Below, in pieces: positions 9,999 to 21,479 of a stretch of 64,000 bases of DNA. Position numbers and translations under genes: made by a program. The notes under the pieces were generated by a model. The model worked only from the letters and a program-made list of their open reading frames with translations, was not told where the DNA came from and did no database searches. The DNA is from Boswellia sacra. Lineage: Eukaryota; Streptophyta; Magnoliopsida; Sapindales; Burseraceae. Each line of letters begins with the position of its first letter. The first letter of the stretch is position 1. Where the stretch lies: NCBI GenBank assembly GCA_013180625.2, contig SNVD02003527.1, forward strand, positions 1 to 64,000. The letters run 5' to 3'.

Positions 9999-11369
9999 CT
10001 ACGGAGCTAATGAAATGTCTTGAAGATTTCGAACGAAATTGTCAATGTATTCATCTTGCCATTCTTTGTTAGATAATATTTTTTTCCATTTAGCATGATT
10101 GGCCTTCAGAGTGCAACCCACTTCACTATCTTTGTCCATTACTAACTTGATTGCTTTGCTCAGAGACTCCTTGGAAACGCACTCTACTCCTCCCTCCACA
10201 TCTACTGCTACTTTCAATTCGTCTACCAATAATCTTGTTCCCAGAAAATGGTCAGCCTGAGATGCTATCAAAACTATTTGGCAATCAGTAACCAAGGATT
10301 CCCACATAGAGCTGTGTCCACAGTGACTTACAAAACAACCAACAGAAGGGTGTGCTAGAATAAGTGTCTGCGGTACCCATCCATCATAAACCCAACCTCT
10401 TCCCCCAACTCTCTCTTCAAACCCCTCAGGTAATGCTTCTTCGATTGTTGAACATCCTTGCGGCAGCGTTACACCCAACAAGAATGGAAGCCCGCATGAC
10501 TCAAACCCCAAGACCAGCTCTTGAAACACCTCCTTTTTTAGATCAATTTGGCTACCTAATGTACAGAACACCACGGAACCTGCCTCAAACTTGTTTAGCC
10601 ACTTTTCCCATTTCTCTTCAAGCTGTGTAGGCGTAGCTGTTGATTCAAGCAAGATGGGCCCCGTTAAAAGCACAGGCTTTGAATACTGTTCTGCAAGGTA
10701 GTCGCAGAAAGGCCCCTCCATTTCACGGCATGTTCTGAAAGCAATTGCGTCACTCTCTTGTATGCTGCAAGTTATGCGCTCACCAATCGCCTTCATAAAG
10801 GGCGGATCGTTTAATCCAATAATATGAGGGGCCTCGTTGCGTCTTATTACAACATTAGAAGATGGGTAGCCAAGCGGTGGCTGGATTAGCTCTTCCAACG
10901 TCATCCCCTGATCTATTCTTCGAACTGTTTCTATGAAGAACGAAGGCGTGGATGCGTTCACCAAGGTGTAGAAGATAGACTTTTTACCTAGTTGACGACT
11001 TATTTCTGGAATCCAACTTCCAAAATCGAAGAAGATAATATCTGCGCTGAGAGCACTCAGAATCTTCTCAACTTGATCTCGAGTTTTGTCCAAGGCCATA
11101 GCAAGGACACCATGAAGAGGAAATGGTACTTGGGATGCGGTTTCAGCACCTCGAGGGAGACCATCTATGTGGGGAACCACAAGAGAGAAGAAGTGAATCA
11201 GATCCGGGTGGTGGTTGAGTTGTTCGAGCTTTGGCTGTACTCCTTTGGGCAATAAGTAGGAAACTCTGTGACCTCTCTCAGCAAGCTTGTTTGAGAGGTG
11301 AAGGTACGGAATAAAATGGCCAAAGGCAAACCATGGAAACATTGCGACATGAAGTTTTGAGCTCGCCAT
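9999..11369 (-). CDS. UDP-glycosyltransferase, UGT79B-like (copy A)
   Basis: A family 1 glycosyltransferase expected to move a sugar from a UDP-sugar to a small acceptor in the cytosol. UGT79 relatives usually extend the sugar of a flavonoid or anthocyanin glycoside. From the Met at 11369 it is 456 residues and intronless, normal for the group. Visible features: catalytic His18 in GHFIP, partner Asp115 in FFDFGSW, donor segment TLGSQ at about 270-274, and a 44-residue PSPG box at 331-374 (WVPQTLILAHPSVGCFVSHC onward). The frame extends 35 codons upstream, but UGT C starts at the same MASSKLHVAMFPW and sequence similarity ends just upstream of it, so that Met is chosen. The PSPG box ends in His374 where most glucosyltransferases have Gln, and HCGWNS is HCGHSS. 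The acceptor cannot be inferred. Confidence 0.9.
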   Translation of the reverse strand: MASSKLHVAMFPWFAFGHFIPYLHLSNKLAERGHRVSYLLPKGVQPKLEQLNHHPDLIHFFSLVVPHIDGLPRGAETASQVPFPLHGVLAMALDKTRDQVEKILSALSADIIFFDFGSWIPEISRQLGKKSIFYTLVNASTPSFFIETVRRIDQGMTLEELIQPPLGYPSSNVVIRRNEAPHIIGLNDPPFMKAIGERITCSIQESDAIAFRTCREMEGPFCDYLAEQYSKPVLLTGPILLESTATPTQLEEKWEKWLNKFEAGSVVFCTLGSQIDLKKEVFQELVLGFESCGLPFLLGVTLPQGCSTIEEALPEGFEERVGGRGWVYDGWVPQTLILAHPSVGCFVSHCGHSSMWESLVTDCQIVLIASQADHFLGTRLLVDELKVAVDVEGGVECVSKESLSKAIKLVMDKDSEVGCTLKANHAKWKKILSNKEWQDEYIDNFVRNLQDISLAP

Positions 11370-12671
11370 TGTTTTGCTTGGAATATGTTTGAGAAATGAA
11401 AATTTCTTGTGCGGATGTGACCAGATTCCTGGTGCTATTAAGCCTGCTCTGCTCAGAGCGTCCTGGGATTCCACTCCTTATGTTTACTTTGTTTGGAAAT
11501 TAAATGGTATATCTGCTCTTTGGCAATCATGTCAGTAAACTCGTCAAGTCATAAATTTTTATCATTTATTGCCCTATTTAATACACGTCATAAGTATGCT
11601 TTACTACATGTCCGTATCTGATGCATACACTTCACTCAATCTTTAAGGCCTGATAGGGAAGATATTGTTCAAATGTTGATCAAATTGTTCAAATGTCCGA
11701 TGGCCCCCTTTGCCTCGATTAACTTGTCCTATCCCGTAAAACTATAATACCAGATGAGTTTATTAGACTTAAAAAGCTTACGTTAGTAAATATGAGTTCA
11801 AAATTATTTTCATTCTTTAGTGGGTTCTTCTCATGTGTAAATGCAAGGTTGTTGCTTGACCTCTCCTTTTAGGTATATCTTCCTTTGGAAACATTAGACA
11901 GTTAGGTCCAAAAACTTTGAGGCCATATTATTATTAAGTTTATCATTTTTTTTAAATTAAGCTTGAGCTATTAGATATGGTTTAATATTAGTTTTATTGT
12001 TTAATGTTATTTAATTTGTATCACATTATTATAGTGATTTATTGATTAGTACAATTAATCTATTTAATCACTTATCTGTTTTATGTCTTCAACATATAAT
12101 AATCGGATTAGATATTCATTCTACATTAAAAAATGAGGCTAATTTCTTATGTTAATTAATAAACATATTGTATAATTTATATTCCGTCTATTTATATTAT
12201 TACATTCAATGTTACTTTTATTCGAATATTTATTTATTTTCTAATATTGATACACATAATATTAGAACTTGAAGTAACAAGAATTGAGATTACATTATAA
12301 CCTGAAATTTAGTACCTTTCGGACTTGAAGTTTTTAATAATTATTAACCTGAAGTTATAGATATATATTATTTTGACATTCTAAAATGGATTTTTTTTCT
12401 GCATATTATTTTTCTGTAGACTTAATTAAAGTCCCAGAATAATTTTTGGTTATTTAAAAAGTGCAACTTATTTAAAAATGAATCTAGATATGCAACTTCC
12501 ACGAGGAACCCAAGTAATGGTTAAACTGAAAAGGTTTGAAAATGCGAATAAAACATCAACTTCCATAAATTTTTGGAATTGAGATTAGGTTGTTTGTCTA
12601 TTGTCTATAGTGATGTAGAGTCTATTTAATTTGCTTGCTACACCAAACTCATGAAGAATATATTATTTTTA
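11370..12671 (-). other. 5' flank of UGT A
   Basis: Upstream sequence of the minus-strand UGT A. Bases 12570-12660 match 54850-54950 upstream of UGT C (tttggaattg, gtagagtctatttaatttgc, catgaagaatatattat). Sequence closest to the ATG differs completely from copy C, so the core promoters of A and C are not the same. No gene is seen. Confidence 0.55.
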
Positions 12672-12847
12672 GAACAATACTATATATACAATCAAATCCT
12701 ACAATCAGTTGCTTACAATCTGAGTTGATAAGATTCTACTGAACATATAACTTTCATTTTATATTATTTTTTATTTTACAATAAATTTTTATCAACTTAG
12801 ATTAAAAGCTGTTAGTTTTAGAATTTAATTGTAAGTGTAACATTGCC
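12672..12847. mobile_element. MITE, about 176 bp, with 10-bp target duplication
   Basis: Imperfect inverted ends of about 60 bp (gaacaatactatatataca at the left, and the inverse of ttacaattaaattct at the right) are flanked by attattttta at 12662-12671 and 12848-12857. The paralogous site upstream of UGT C (about 54950) has one attattttta followed by tataattgag, which is the empty site. The 9-10-bp duplication points to a Mutator-like relative, but the class is not certain. Confidence 0.75.
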
Positions 12848-13080
12848 ATTATTTTTATATAATTGAGTCTCCAAATTGCTTTCTTTTACATTCACAATTA
12901 TATATTTTGAAATATACACACAAGAGCCACACAATCGGTATGGACATGAAATTATAATAAATATCAACAAATTTTGCTTATCTTTTGTTAAATAAAATTT
13001 TACATATATATTAAATTAAAATAAAATATTTTTGACATGTTATAGGGCGTATAGCGTACAGAGTAAACCTTAAAAATTTT

Positions 13081-14632
13081 GGGTTAATTAAATTTCCCAG
13101 GTATTAGTCAAACCGATTCTCGTGGAAGTTTCAGAAATTACAAATTGCCCCCTCAATTGGAATTTCCGACCGACAACGTTAATGGTAAACTGGACCCTAA
13201 CATTAGATTTAACGGAATAAAGGATACAATTGTAATCAAACACAATTTCATAAAACTAAAAACAAAATCAATGTAAGTTAAAAAAAGTCTAATAAAAATT
13301 AATATAAAAAATTCACTTCTCTCTCTCATTTGTCGCTCTTCTCCTTCTCAGTTTTCACGTTCCCCTTTCCCATTTTCATCATCCATCGCTGCCCTAGCCC
13401 ATCTACCATGGCTCAATCCACAGTCCTGCATAAAAATAGCTTCAATCAATCATGGGCTCCTTTGAGAATCGATTTTTCTTCGCCATCCACCACACCCTTC
13501 GCACCTTGGTCACAAACACCACTTTGATCTCGATGTTTACTCCTCGCCATCTATTCTGCTGTGTGCCATGGCTACTTGTGCAGTTGCTATATGTGATGAC
13601 TATTGTTTGATACCTATGTACGATGGTTGTCGTTGTGTTTGCGTGCATGCTTCTCTCCACTCTCTTTCACCTCTTCACTTCTCTTCTCTTCCAGTTCTCC
13701 TTTCTCTCTTCTCCTCTTTATCTTTGGTTCTTCATCTCTCTCCTCTTATTGTAATTTGATATTGGGCCATGAAATCAGTGAAGACAAAGATGAAAGATGA
13801 AGATGGTGGTGGGCATTGTCGGGCTGTAAGATGTTGAGAGACTAGATCAGTGAATAAAAAAAGAAGAAGAAGAAGAAGAAGCAAAGACTAACGATGAAGA
13901 TGAAGATGAAGATGAAAGAAAAATTAACCCAAATAAAAATAAAAATAAAATCGGAGAAGCTGCAACACAACAAGCCATAACAGCTGCACCACCAGAGGCA
14001 AACTCTATCCCAACAATATCCAAAAAGCAACCAAGCCCAAATCCCAACAAACTGAATACCAGAACGGGACTGACTACAGTCCAGCAAAAAGCAACCAAGC
14101 CCAAATCCCAACAAACTGAATACCAGAACGGGACTGACTACAGTCCAGTTGCGTTACGCAGCTGATTTTTTTTTAAACGCGGATGTAAAAGTTATAAATA
14201 TAACTTTTAATTTAAGTAAAAAATTGAAAAAGTAGCTGATGTATCCGTACATCAACTGCACCGTAGCTCCCTTCATACCAGAACAAAATAGCCTCGAAAT
14301 AATCAACAAAATAGCCTCGAAATAATCAGAAACCAGAAGCAAGAGAGAGAAGAGAGAAGACGATAGATGAATTCTAGAAGAAATAAATGGTAAAAAGGGA
14401 CAGTTTTTTTTAATAATTATTTGGTATTTTAAATAAATTTCCTTTTATTATAAGGGCATTAAAGTCATATCACAAGTTAAAGTTTCTTTTGCCTATGGAT
14501 AATTACAATTTTACCTTTTTCAGTTAAATTTGCCAACAAAAATTTCAATTGAGGAGGCAATTTGTAATTTTTGGAACGTTAGGAATGATCTTTTTTTAAT
14601 CGATACCTCGAGGGGGGAATTTAATTAGCTCT
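13081..14632. mobile_element. Non-autonomous MULE-like element, 1.55 kb, long TIRs
   Basis: The first and last 85-100 bases are inverted copies sharing taattaaatt at the tip and acaaattgc..cctcaattg further in (13141-13165 against 14541-14570). Direct flanks are aaaaatttt (13072-13080) and agaaatttt (14633-14641), a 9-bp duplication with one change. UGT C's flank has the uninterrupted site near 55160. Inside are UTR-like pyrimidine-rich sequence (13315-13410), an open frame from 13330, a (gaa)n run near 13860, a 64-bp tandem duplication and a 22-bp duplication at 14284-14327. No transposase is present, so captured host sequence is possible but not identified. Confidence 0.75.
14021..14148. 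repeat. 64-bp perfect or near-perfect tandem duplication
   Basis: Two adjacent copies begin caaaaagcaaccaagcccaa at 14021 and 14085, and both end in gactacagtccag. It is internal to the MULE-like element. Confidence 0.9.
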
Positions 14633-15550
14633 AGAAATTTTAATTTTGATGAGAAATATTTTGAGAGATGAGAAATGAGAAATTTTAACTTTTAAATTTT
14701 TTAATCTATTGAAAACCAGATTATTGAATACTTAAAGTTTAGTAGCTAGACAACTCCACTTTATATCATCCTCGGCGGAGCCAGGGGGCTGAGCTGGGTT
14801 GTTGGCTCCGAATTAAAAACATTATAAATATATATATATATATGTGAATTATCTAAAAAATAAAATTGTATAAAATATATATTAATTAAAACAAAAATTA
14901 TTATTTCACCTTAGTCTTAGAACAATATAATATCCACGAAAATAATAGTCACTAATATGAAATATTAATCATTTAGTTTGATATAATACGAGTTATATAT
15001 TAATTATACTCCAACTATATAAATTTCTCCTATAATTTTTGTTTTTAAAGTACAGTGGAGTTAATATTGAAAACTTTATAACATTTTAAATAATATAAAT
15101 CATAATCAATGATTCAAATTAAAAAACACAATAGTTTCGTGATAATCAATAAAAAAGATAATAAATAGAAAAATTAAATATGAAATGATTCATAATATTA
15201 ATTATTTTATGTTGTTTAATATGCACATTTGTCATGAAGATTTTAAAACTTTCCTTCCCATTCAAAATAAAAATTTTCTAGTTAGGTTGACCAGAGTTTT
15301 TAAAAATCTTTTTGGCATAAAAGAAAAATCCTGAGTAACACACCATGTATACTGACTTTTGCTTTGCGTAATAATATCTCTTTGGTAACGCCGCCTTCTC
15401 CTGTCTCCACTTTAGCCGCCACACAAAATATTCAAGAAACAACGTAAATTATAATATGAGTTTCATCCCTACTCCATTTACCTAACTTGTCTATCCCAAT
15501 AATCGAGAAGAACGGGTGAATGGAAAATTATACATAGGTTTACTGAGAGG
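14633..15550 (-). other. Continuation of UGT A 5' flank
   Basis: Matches 55160-56040 upstream of UGT C in order: ttgatgagaaatattttgag, gccagggggctgagc/gccagggggtttag, caatataatatcca, attttaaaactttcc, cctgtctccactt. No gene is seen, only AT-rich non-coding sequence. Confidence 0.6.
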
Positions 15551-16080
15551 AAGGATGACAATTCGTGTTTGTGTTATATTCGTGTCAATATAAAATATAA
15601 TAAATTCATTCAACAAGAAAATAAACAGTTTATTATTTTTGTCATCCAGGTGTTGTAACATAAAAATGATATGATTATTAAACAAATAACATGAAACGAC
15701 ATACCAATACAAATAATAAACGAGTTGCTTCTATGTCAAATACGATTCGTTTAACACGATTATATGCCTAACACAAATTACAAATTTAACTCCTTTACAC
15801 ATTGAACACGATTACAACATATTTACATGTCTAACATGATTATAACATGATTACGATGCATTTACATATTAAAAACTTACAAAAATACCTTTAACCTATA
15901 ATTCAAATGTCAAAACCAATTGGACCTGGGCCTAATTGTGTCAAACTTTTTAATAGTATTATAAACATGTTTGGGTTATAAATGGATCTATGCTATAAAC
16001 GAATTTGTATCTATAAATGGATTCGTGTCAATTAATTAATAATATTATTAAAATATATAGTAGCATAAAAACATGTCTTC
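15551..16080. mobile_element. Decayed hAT-type relic shared by units A and C
   Basis: It starts aggatgacaattcgtg, a mutated form of the TIR aggggtggcaattcgtg found intact at 27014, and is rich in the subterminal words (a)cacga and gtgtcaat. The same relic is at 56060 in unit C, so it predates the A/C duplication. It has no coding capacity. Confidence 0.55.
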
Positions 16081-16084
16081 ATAT

Positions 16085-16138
16085 ACTTGAAAGAAGTGTT
16101 AATTTTGACTCTCTAAGACAAAACTCTTAACTCACTAT
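16085..16138 (-). other. Short relic of a UGT 3' flank
   Basis: ttaattttgactctctaagacaaaactcttaactc resembles the 3' flank of UGT A at 9746-9786 (ttgaccctccgagac, aaatttttaactcc). If real, it marks the start of a further UGT unit whose gene was lost or displaced by the retroelement starting at 16139. The match is short, so confidence is low. Confidence 0.35.
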
Positions 16139-16785
16139 TGTTAAGGGAACGGATTTTGCCCATCCAACTAGATTGGAGAATAGACTTGTGAAAAATGGCT
16201 CAACTTGTGTAGGTAGTCAGAAGGTTGCGCAGGTGCGCAAGTTGTGCAGAATCAGACCTTGAAGACAGAGAGTTTGCACTCCTGTGAAAGTGATAGTGCG
16301 CAACTACGTGAGTGATTACGCAGATGCACAACAAAAGGTCTAGAAACATACTTGAGATAGTAACTTTGTGTAGGTGCGCAAGTTCGATTTTCTATTTTAA
16401 AAGTACACATGGAACTTGAGCATTGGCTTGCACATTTTATTTATTGGCGTATATAAGGCACTTTTTTTTTATCATTTTAATTGAAAATAGAAAGGGTTGA
16501 AAAGAGAGAAAGGATTTAGAGAAAATGGGGATTTTCTTGCATTGAAAGATAACCTATTTTCTTCTAGTTTTACCTTGTAAATCTCTTGTAACTATCTTGA
16601 TTATTATTATAGTGGATCCATCACCAACAACTGGATATACGATCACTTATTTGGTCTAAACCGGTACAAATCTCTTGTGTTCTTTTTTGATTTCTCTTAT
16701 TGATTGTTAGGTGTGTGCCCATTACTCCTAGGTTATTTTTGCATTTCACTACTTGTAAGTGTGTGTGCCTCTCATCTTCACAACA
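16139..16785 (+). repeat. Ty1/copia 5' LTR
   Basis: Begins TGTTAAGGGAACGG and ends CTTCACAACA, directly followed by aattggtattagagc (16786-16800). The latter is a mutated copy of the initiator-Met-tRNA primer binding site (TGGTATCAGAGC) usual for plant copia elements. No matching 3' LTR was found in the window. Confidence 0.65.
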
Positions 16786-16907
16786 AATTGGTATTAGAGC
16801 CTGGTTATTGGTTGTTTTAAAGTTCTTTGGTGGTTAAGTTTCTTAGTAAGATAGGTATTTGATAAAAGTCCTAAGTCGTATTTAGGCAGTATGATATAGG
16901 TGTTCGA

Positions 16908-17640
16908 ATGATGGCTACATCAACTACCAAGCATGGGATTTAAAAGTTTGATGGAAGCAATGACTTTTCCATTTAGAGAATAAAGATGTTGGCTTTGCCT
17001 GGTAATCTAGGATTAGATAAAGTTCTTGGAGCAGAAAGTAAGATGCTGGGTAGTTATTGTGTTAAGAAGAAGAAATACATCATGAAGAAGGCCTACAACA
17101 CTTTGCTTGAGTGACGAGGTGTTAAGGTAAGTTTTGAAGATGAAAACAATTGTTGAGGTATGAGTGTAACTTAAAAGTCTCTATATGACTAAGAATTTGT
17201 TTAGTCGACTGTAGTGGAAAGCAAAGTTCTTCACTTATAAAATGGTTGAAGATAAGAACTTGCAAGATCACATTGAGTTTAATACATTGTGCTTACAGTT
17301 AGAAAAGATCCAAATTGAATATGATGATGAAGATAAAGCATTGGTATTGTTGAATTCTCTTCTCAAATCATATGAAACTTTTGTAGATATTTTGAAGCAC
17401 GGTAGGGAATCATTATCTCTTGATGATGTGATTGGTGTATTAAACTCTAAAGATCTTCAAAGAAAGAATGAGTTAGGTGAACACTCGAGTGAGGGCTGCA
17501 TGGTAGAGGTAGGAGTGATAAAAGAAATCACAAAGGAAAGTTCAGATCAAAATCTAGGCAAAAGAAAGCTATAATATGCTATCATTATCATGAGGAAGGG
17601 CATATTAAGAAGCTTTGTCTCAAGAGAGAAAAAGGGTATT
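16908..17640 (+). pseudogene. Ty1/copia gag, decayed
   Basis: From the ATG at 16908 the frame resembles copia gag (KFDGSN, then a stop where FSIW is expected). An open stretch at 17242-17574 has the UBN2/gag-polypeptide pattern (DHIEFNTLCLQLEKI, ALVLLNSLLKSYETFVDIL). A zinc knuckle follows at about 17571-17620 as CYHYHEEGHIKKLC, where the second zinc Cys has become Tyr, a G-to-A change. Protease, integrase and RT are not found after it. The coding sequence peters out by 17760 and a new repeat starts at 17863. Confidence 0.7.
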
Positions 17641-17862
17641 GAAAAAGAGCAAGATAAGGATGATGTTGCAATTGTTAAAGATGAATATAAGAGCAACAAG
17701 TCTGTAGGATCTTCAATACGAGTTTGCTCTAATTAAGATTGCGAAAGTGGCTTCAGGACTTAGATCTTGCAACTACGAGATTTAAAATTTTTGTACAGCT
17801 TTCTTCCACGTCAGTTCCCGGGCATGTCTCCAAATTGCCTGAACAAGACATGTGGGCATCTT

Positions 17863-20800
17863 TGTGACATCCCAAATTTTGCAAGGGGCCATGACTTTAT
17901 TATATTACATTGTATATATGCTAATTTGTATGTGTTTGCGCCTAAGTAGTATGTTAATTAAATAAAGGTTGGGGGAGGTAATTGAGAAACTATGAAATTG
18001 GAGGCCTTAACAAAAATTATGCATGTGTGGATATATATATATATAAAGGGAAGAGGGACTCAAAGTCTCTGGAAAATTCATTCTCTTCCCTTTTTGGTCT
18101 AAAACGCTAGCCCTCTTTCTTACACTCTTTTCCTCAAATTTGCCAAGGAATTAAGAAGAAGAAGGAAGAAGTATGAGGCCAAGAGGTAAAACTTACCTCA
18201 TTTCTTCAAGCTCTAGCTATTATGCATGCAATTATGCCATGGATTATTATGGTTTGTGATATTTTATGTTAGGCATATATTGAAACTTGCTAGAAAAACA
18301 TGAATTAGTGTAAGTTATGGAAGAATTAAGAGATTGGATGTTGTTAGGAAGGTAGAAGTAAAGTTTGAGTTTAAATCCTGCATAGTTATTTTCTTGAGCA
18401 GTGCTAAGTTCAAAAATTCTAAAAAATACTAGGGTCATCTTTTGGTTTTGAAATTTTTATATGATGAATAAGACATATCAAGGATTTCATAGAATTTTGA
18501 ATAACTTGAAAATTCATAGTGTGTGATTTATGGTGGATTTTTGAATTTATTGAACCGAAATCTGAATTTCCCTATTTTAAAACAGAGCAGGGGGAATGAA
18601 TTTTAGTTTAGGGACTAAGTCTTCATAAAAACTCCTGATTTTTGGTATCCAAGACTTTGAACATGTTTTCTTTTGAACTAAAATTTTTCATGGTTGTTGG
18701 TGTCTTGTACGAATTGCTGTGATTTTTCAAATTTGGACTTATAAAACTTAAGATGTCAATTTTTAGAACAAAGTATAAGAAGTAAATTGCTTTTGACTAA
18801 CCTAAACTCATTAAAAAATCATGATTTTTGGTGAGATGGCTTTTATTATGTCTATTACTAGACTAAAAAATTTGGTAAAGGTTTGATTATTGTAGAATTT
18901 TATAAAATTCTACGAAGTAGTACTGCTCAGTTAAGAAGTCTGTAGGTAGGATTTTTGTGTGAACAGAACTAAAGGGTTTCAAGGGGTAGATAGCCTTATT
19001 TTGATTCCATAAATTTCATGGAACATTGTACACGTGTTTACTTGATCTCCATGAAATTTGGTGAGGATTGGGACAAGTTTCCTCCTATTATAAATACTCA
19101 ACCGATTGGGTGTATTTTGTTGAATTGTTATTGAAGTTATTTTGGTGGTTGAGTATTTGTTGACCCTTAAGGAATGTGATGACTTCTAGATGGAATCAAG
19201 ATTTCACAGTGAAGTGAAGCAAGTAAGTAAACTCTCTTGAGGGCACAATAAATGTGTTGTTGTATTGTATATGGTATTTATGCAATGGATTTTATTAAAT
19301 GCAATGTTATGATAATTACATTGTTGAGTTGTGCTGGAGGAAATTTGACTTTGAACTTGTGTTATGGGATGGAAATGTGAATTTATGGATTGAACATGAT
19401 GTGTTGTGATGGATTAAAAGCTTAATTTAGAGTTTCAATTATGAGATTGAAACGTGAATGTTGATATATGAAGGCAAGCACTAATATGTGATGTGTTAAG
19501 GAAGTCTTATGACTTTGAATATGTAACGGTATTGGATTATGCCCATGATTGTGGGCATGTACTAGCATTGAATTATGCCGATGATTTTAATGGGCGATAG
19601 CATTGAATTATGCCCATGATTGTAATATGTGATGGCATTGAATTATGGCCATGACTATGAAATGTGATTGTATGTAATTGTGCTTATGGCTTTGATATAT
19701 GATTGTCCGAAATTGTGTTTAAAGCCTTGATATGTGATTGCCTAAAAATGGGCATATGGCTTTATGTGTGGTGGCCTGAAATTTGTGTATGAAAATTGTG
19801 TAGATGGAAATGATATGTGAGAAACCATAAAAATGATGGTTCATGCCTATTGTCTTAGGGACCAAATTCTAATTGAATGAATTATGCATGGAAGTCACCT
19901 CTTGAAATTGTATAGGGCTACCTATTGGGGGTCACAAGGACCGTAAAGTGCCATGCACAATATAAAGTGCGACATGCAAAACAGTGATTGAAATGTGAAT
20001 ATGTACACTTATGTATGGGGGTCACCTTTTGAAATTGTGTGGGGGTTACCTTTTGGGGGTCACAAGGATCGTAAAGTGTCATGTATAATACAAAGTGCCA
20101 AATGCGAAACAGTGATTGAAATGTGAATGTATACACCTATGCATGGGGGTCACCTCTTCAAATTTGTGGGAGCTACCTCTTGGGGGTCACAAGAACCGCA
20201 AAGTGCCACACATAATACAAAGTGTCCATGTGAAATAATGATTGAAATATGAATGTATACACTTATACTTGGGGGTCACCTCTTGAAATTGTGTGGGCGC
20301 CACCTGTTGAAGGTTATAAGAACCACAAAGTGTCCAATGTGAGAATTATAATTTAATGATTAAGGGGAGGTCAGAACCACAACATGGGATCGGTAGCGCC
20401 CAGATTGTCAGACTAGCCTCATATTTCTGATAATATGTGTTATATTTCCCCAAGGTTAGATTAAGACAAGATAAGTGAATGTGTGAATGAAATAAGCACA
20501 TATATGAATGAGTTGTAAATGAAATAAACATATATATGAATGAGTGATTGTGTGTGGATGGCTTGAGAAAAGCATATGTGAATTGAGACAACTACATGTG
20601 TATATGTATGCGTGATAAGATTGTCTTAACTTGTGATAAAATGTGATTATGTGTTCCTAAGATTGTATTGAAATGAAATACCCAAATATGTGTATGAAGG
20701 ATGACAATGGCCTGAGGAGGGCACAAATGAATTAAAATGAGTGTATATATGTGTGTATAAGAAATGGGAACAAATTGAGAAAGACATATATGAAATTAAG

Positions 20801-21295
20801 TTAATATATGTGTGGGTGTTTGAGTGATAAAAAACAAGCTAAGAGTGTCAGGCTAGCCAAAGAGTTGGAGTAGGCGCGCCACTCTTCTGGTATAGGAGCG
20901 CCACTCAGAAACCCTGAATACAATATGAACTAAAGATCTGGCGCCGTTGTGCCAGTCCTCTTGTACAGGAGAGCGACTGATGGATTTCGAATAGCGATGT
21001 CTTACTTCCGAAACAAGTAACTGGTGACTTAGGGGAAAGCAATGAATATTTATTTCATTTGTACTTGAATTTCTATTGATTAATCATTGCTTAAGCCTTA
21101 TCTAGCTTACTTACTGAGTGATTACTTACTAAATTTTATTGTGTGCCTCAGGTGATGAATGTTGCTCAGGTTAAAGAGGATTTTGGCAGGACAATAAAGG
21201 AGTTCCCTTGACAATCTTAGGTCATCGCAATAGTATTTTTGTGTTGATCATTATTTTGAGTCGCGTTCTAGACCTTTAAGGTAGGAGGTGTGACA
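17863..21295 (+). mobile_element. Probable giant solo LTR (Ty3/gypsy, Del/Tekay-like), 3.4 kb
   Basis: It begins TGTGACATCCCAAATTTTGC and ends GGTAGGAGGTGTGACA, the TGTGACA...TGTGACA form common in chromovirus LTRs. A TATA stretch at about 18032-18044 precedes a plausible transcription start. No primer binding site, gag or pol follows on either side, hence solo LTR. The flanking 5 bases (atctt and gtttt) do not match, so the limits or the solo-LTR reading may be wrong. Internal tandem repeats are at 19529-19660 and 19883-20345. No coding frame is present. Confidence 0.55.
19883..20345. repeat. 127-bp tandem repeat, about 3.6 copies
   Basis: Units start at 19883, 20010, 20138 and 20264 with tatgcatgggggtcacctct or close variants, then ctacctcttgggggtcacaa and cagtgattgaaatgtgaat. 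A preceding 35-38-bp repeat (attgaattatgcccatga) runs from 19529 to about 19660. Confidence 0.85.
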
Positions 21296-21479
21296 GTTTT
21301 TCTTTGCTGGACTAGAATTGAGAGCAACAAGACAAAGGACAAAGGGCATCGAGGAAGATAAACGTCACTACAAGTGAACCCTAGGGTGGTTTATGTTTTT
21401 GACAGGGAGGGGACCTATAGTGTTTGCGTAAAACTCAATGTCCTTGGGGTGCTTTCACATTTTTTTTCTTTTGGAGGCT
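21296..21479. other. Short unexplained spacer
   Basis: It lies between the TGTGACA repeat and the next copia LTR. It may continue the copia element that starts at 16139 (a frame-like stretch ends near 21320), but I cannot support that. Confidence 0.25.

Noticed and set aside
11370..11474. 35-codon upstream extension of the UGT A frame
   Set aside because: Copy C has the same start at MASSKLHVAMFPW and its upstream sequence is unrelated to the extension. UGT79 proteins normally begin a few residues before the HVAMFPW segment.
13842..14114. Minus-strand frames of 85-90 residues with apparent membrane segments
   Set aside because: They arise from (gaa)n and (aaataa)n runs and a tandem duplication in a MULE-like element. 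The hydrophobic look is an artefact of reversed purine tracts.
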